From: a virus
Reading direction: 5' to 3' (one strand)
IMG/VR virus record: IMGVR_UViG_3300045135_000660
Location: 1 to 20,428 of that record
Length of the DNA stretch: 20,428 nucleotides
Shown: piece by piece, positions 20,313 through 20,428 of the stretch
How positions within the stretch are numbered: the stretch's first letter is position 1
How the letters are laid out: each line of letters begins with the position of its first letter
Translations under genes and position numbers: made by a program
The notes under the pieces: model-generated
Told to the model about the DNA's origin: nothing
Database searches by the model: none
Seen by the model: only the letters and a program-made list of their open reading frames with translations

Positions 20313-20428
20313 TTAACACAAGGTGAAATCCTTGCTAGTATAGCATGACCCGTACCACCTAGGCATTGGGTTATTGCTCAATAGATCATCAAGATCCGCC
20401 CACTCTGCGTGGCCGTCAATAAACCGCC
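20313..20428 (-). CDS. C-terminal end of an unidentified gene (starts outside the window)
   Basis: The minus strand is open from base 20428 to TAA at 20315-20313, encoding 37 residues: RFIDGHAEWADLDDLL, then SNNPMPRWYGSC and the end YTSKDFTLC. The terminator at 20286-20311 follows directly. Composition is rich in Asp, Trp and Leu and looks like a real protein end, but no family can be named. Confidence 0.55.
   Translation of the reverse strand, partial: RFIDGHAEWADLDDLLSNNPMPRWYGSCYTSKDFTLC

Noticed and set aside
1-20428. CRISPR array, insertion sequence, integrase or rRNA
   Set aside because: No regularly spaced repeats with unique spacers, no transposase or recombinase motifs and no rRNA-like stretches were seen on either strand.

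Overview
The window is the late structural half of a tailed double-stranded DNA phage or prophage with a long, non-contractile tail (siphovirus type). Evidence is the set of large terminase, DUF1073-type portal, lambda gpE-type major capsid protein, gpD-like decoration protein, SPP1 gp7/MuF-like head protein, tail terminator, tail tube, a G/GT chaperone pair with a -1 frameshift, and a tape measure. The moderate-GC, Gram-negative-style signals (lipobox, signal peptide, outer-membrane-type C-terminus, SleB-type hydrolase, SD sequences) fit a proteobacterial host. A marine alphaproteobacterium is my best guess, from the general look of the proteins and not from any search. No integrase, repressor or replication gene is in view, so the lifestyle is open.

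Nearly everything is transcribed on the minus strand, from high to low coordinates. The order is: the 3' end of an unknown gene and a hairpin (20428-20286); small and large terminase (20218-18379); portal, head fibre, small lipoprotein, a 45-aa protein, a fused protease/scaffold with a probable nested scaffold start, decoration protein and major capsid (17176-10733); a strong terminator (10708-10682); a separate unit of two small virion-like proteins and a beta-helix-like protein (10603-8815); a GIY-YIG homing endonuclease (8123-7215); head-tail connectors and MuF (7162-4481); tail tube, chaperones, tape measure and two distal tail genes (4284-1). Genes within each block overlap by 1-17 nt (ATGA and TAATG junctions), which indicates translational coupling.

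Three plus-strand islands interrupt this plan. One, between large terminase and portal (17177-18382), carries a secreted collagen-like protein with an outer-membrane-anchor-like C-terminus, a 13-codon ORF, a tRNA-like sequence ending in CCA, and a 77-aa orphan. The second is a lone SleB-type cell-wall hydrolase (8286-8681). The third is a 25-aa ORF with a good promoter and SD, antisense to the tail leader (4373-4450). The motif GTTGACA recurs in the same orientation in the intergenic gaps at 4311, 8232, 10650, 17197 and 17219.

The most notable points are the collagen/outer-membrane-anchor cargo gene, the AAAGGGC slippery site directly followed by a stop codon, a portal promoter whose predicted start falls on the ATG (leaderless mRNA), a lipoprotein gene embedded in the head operon, and the tRNA-like remnant.
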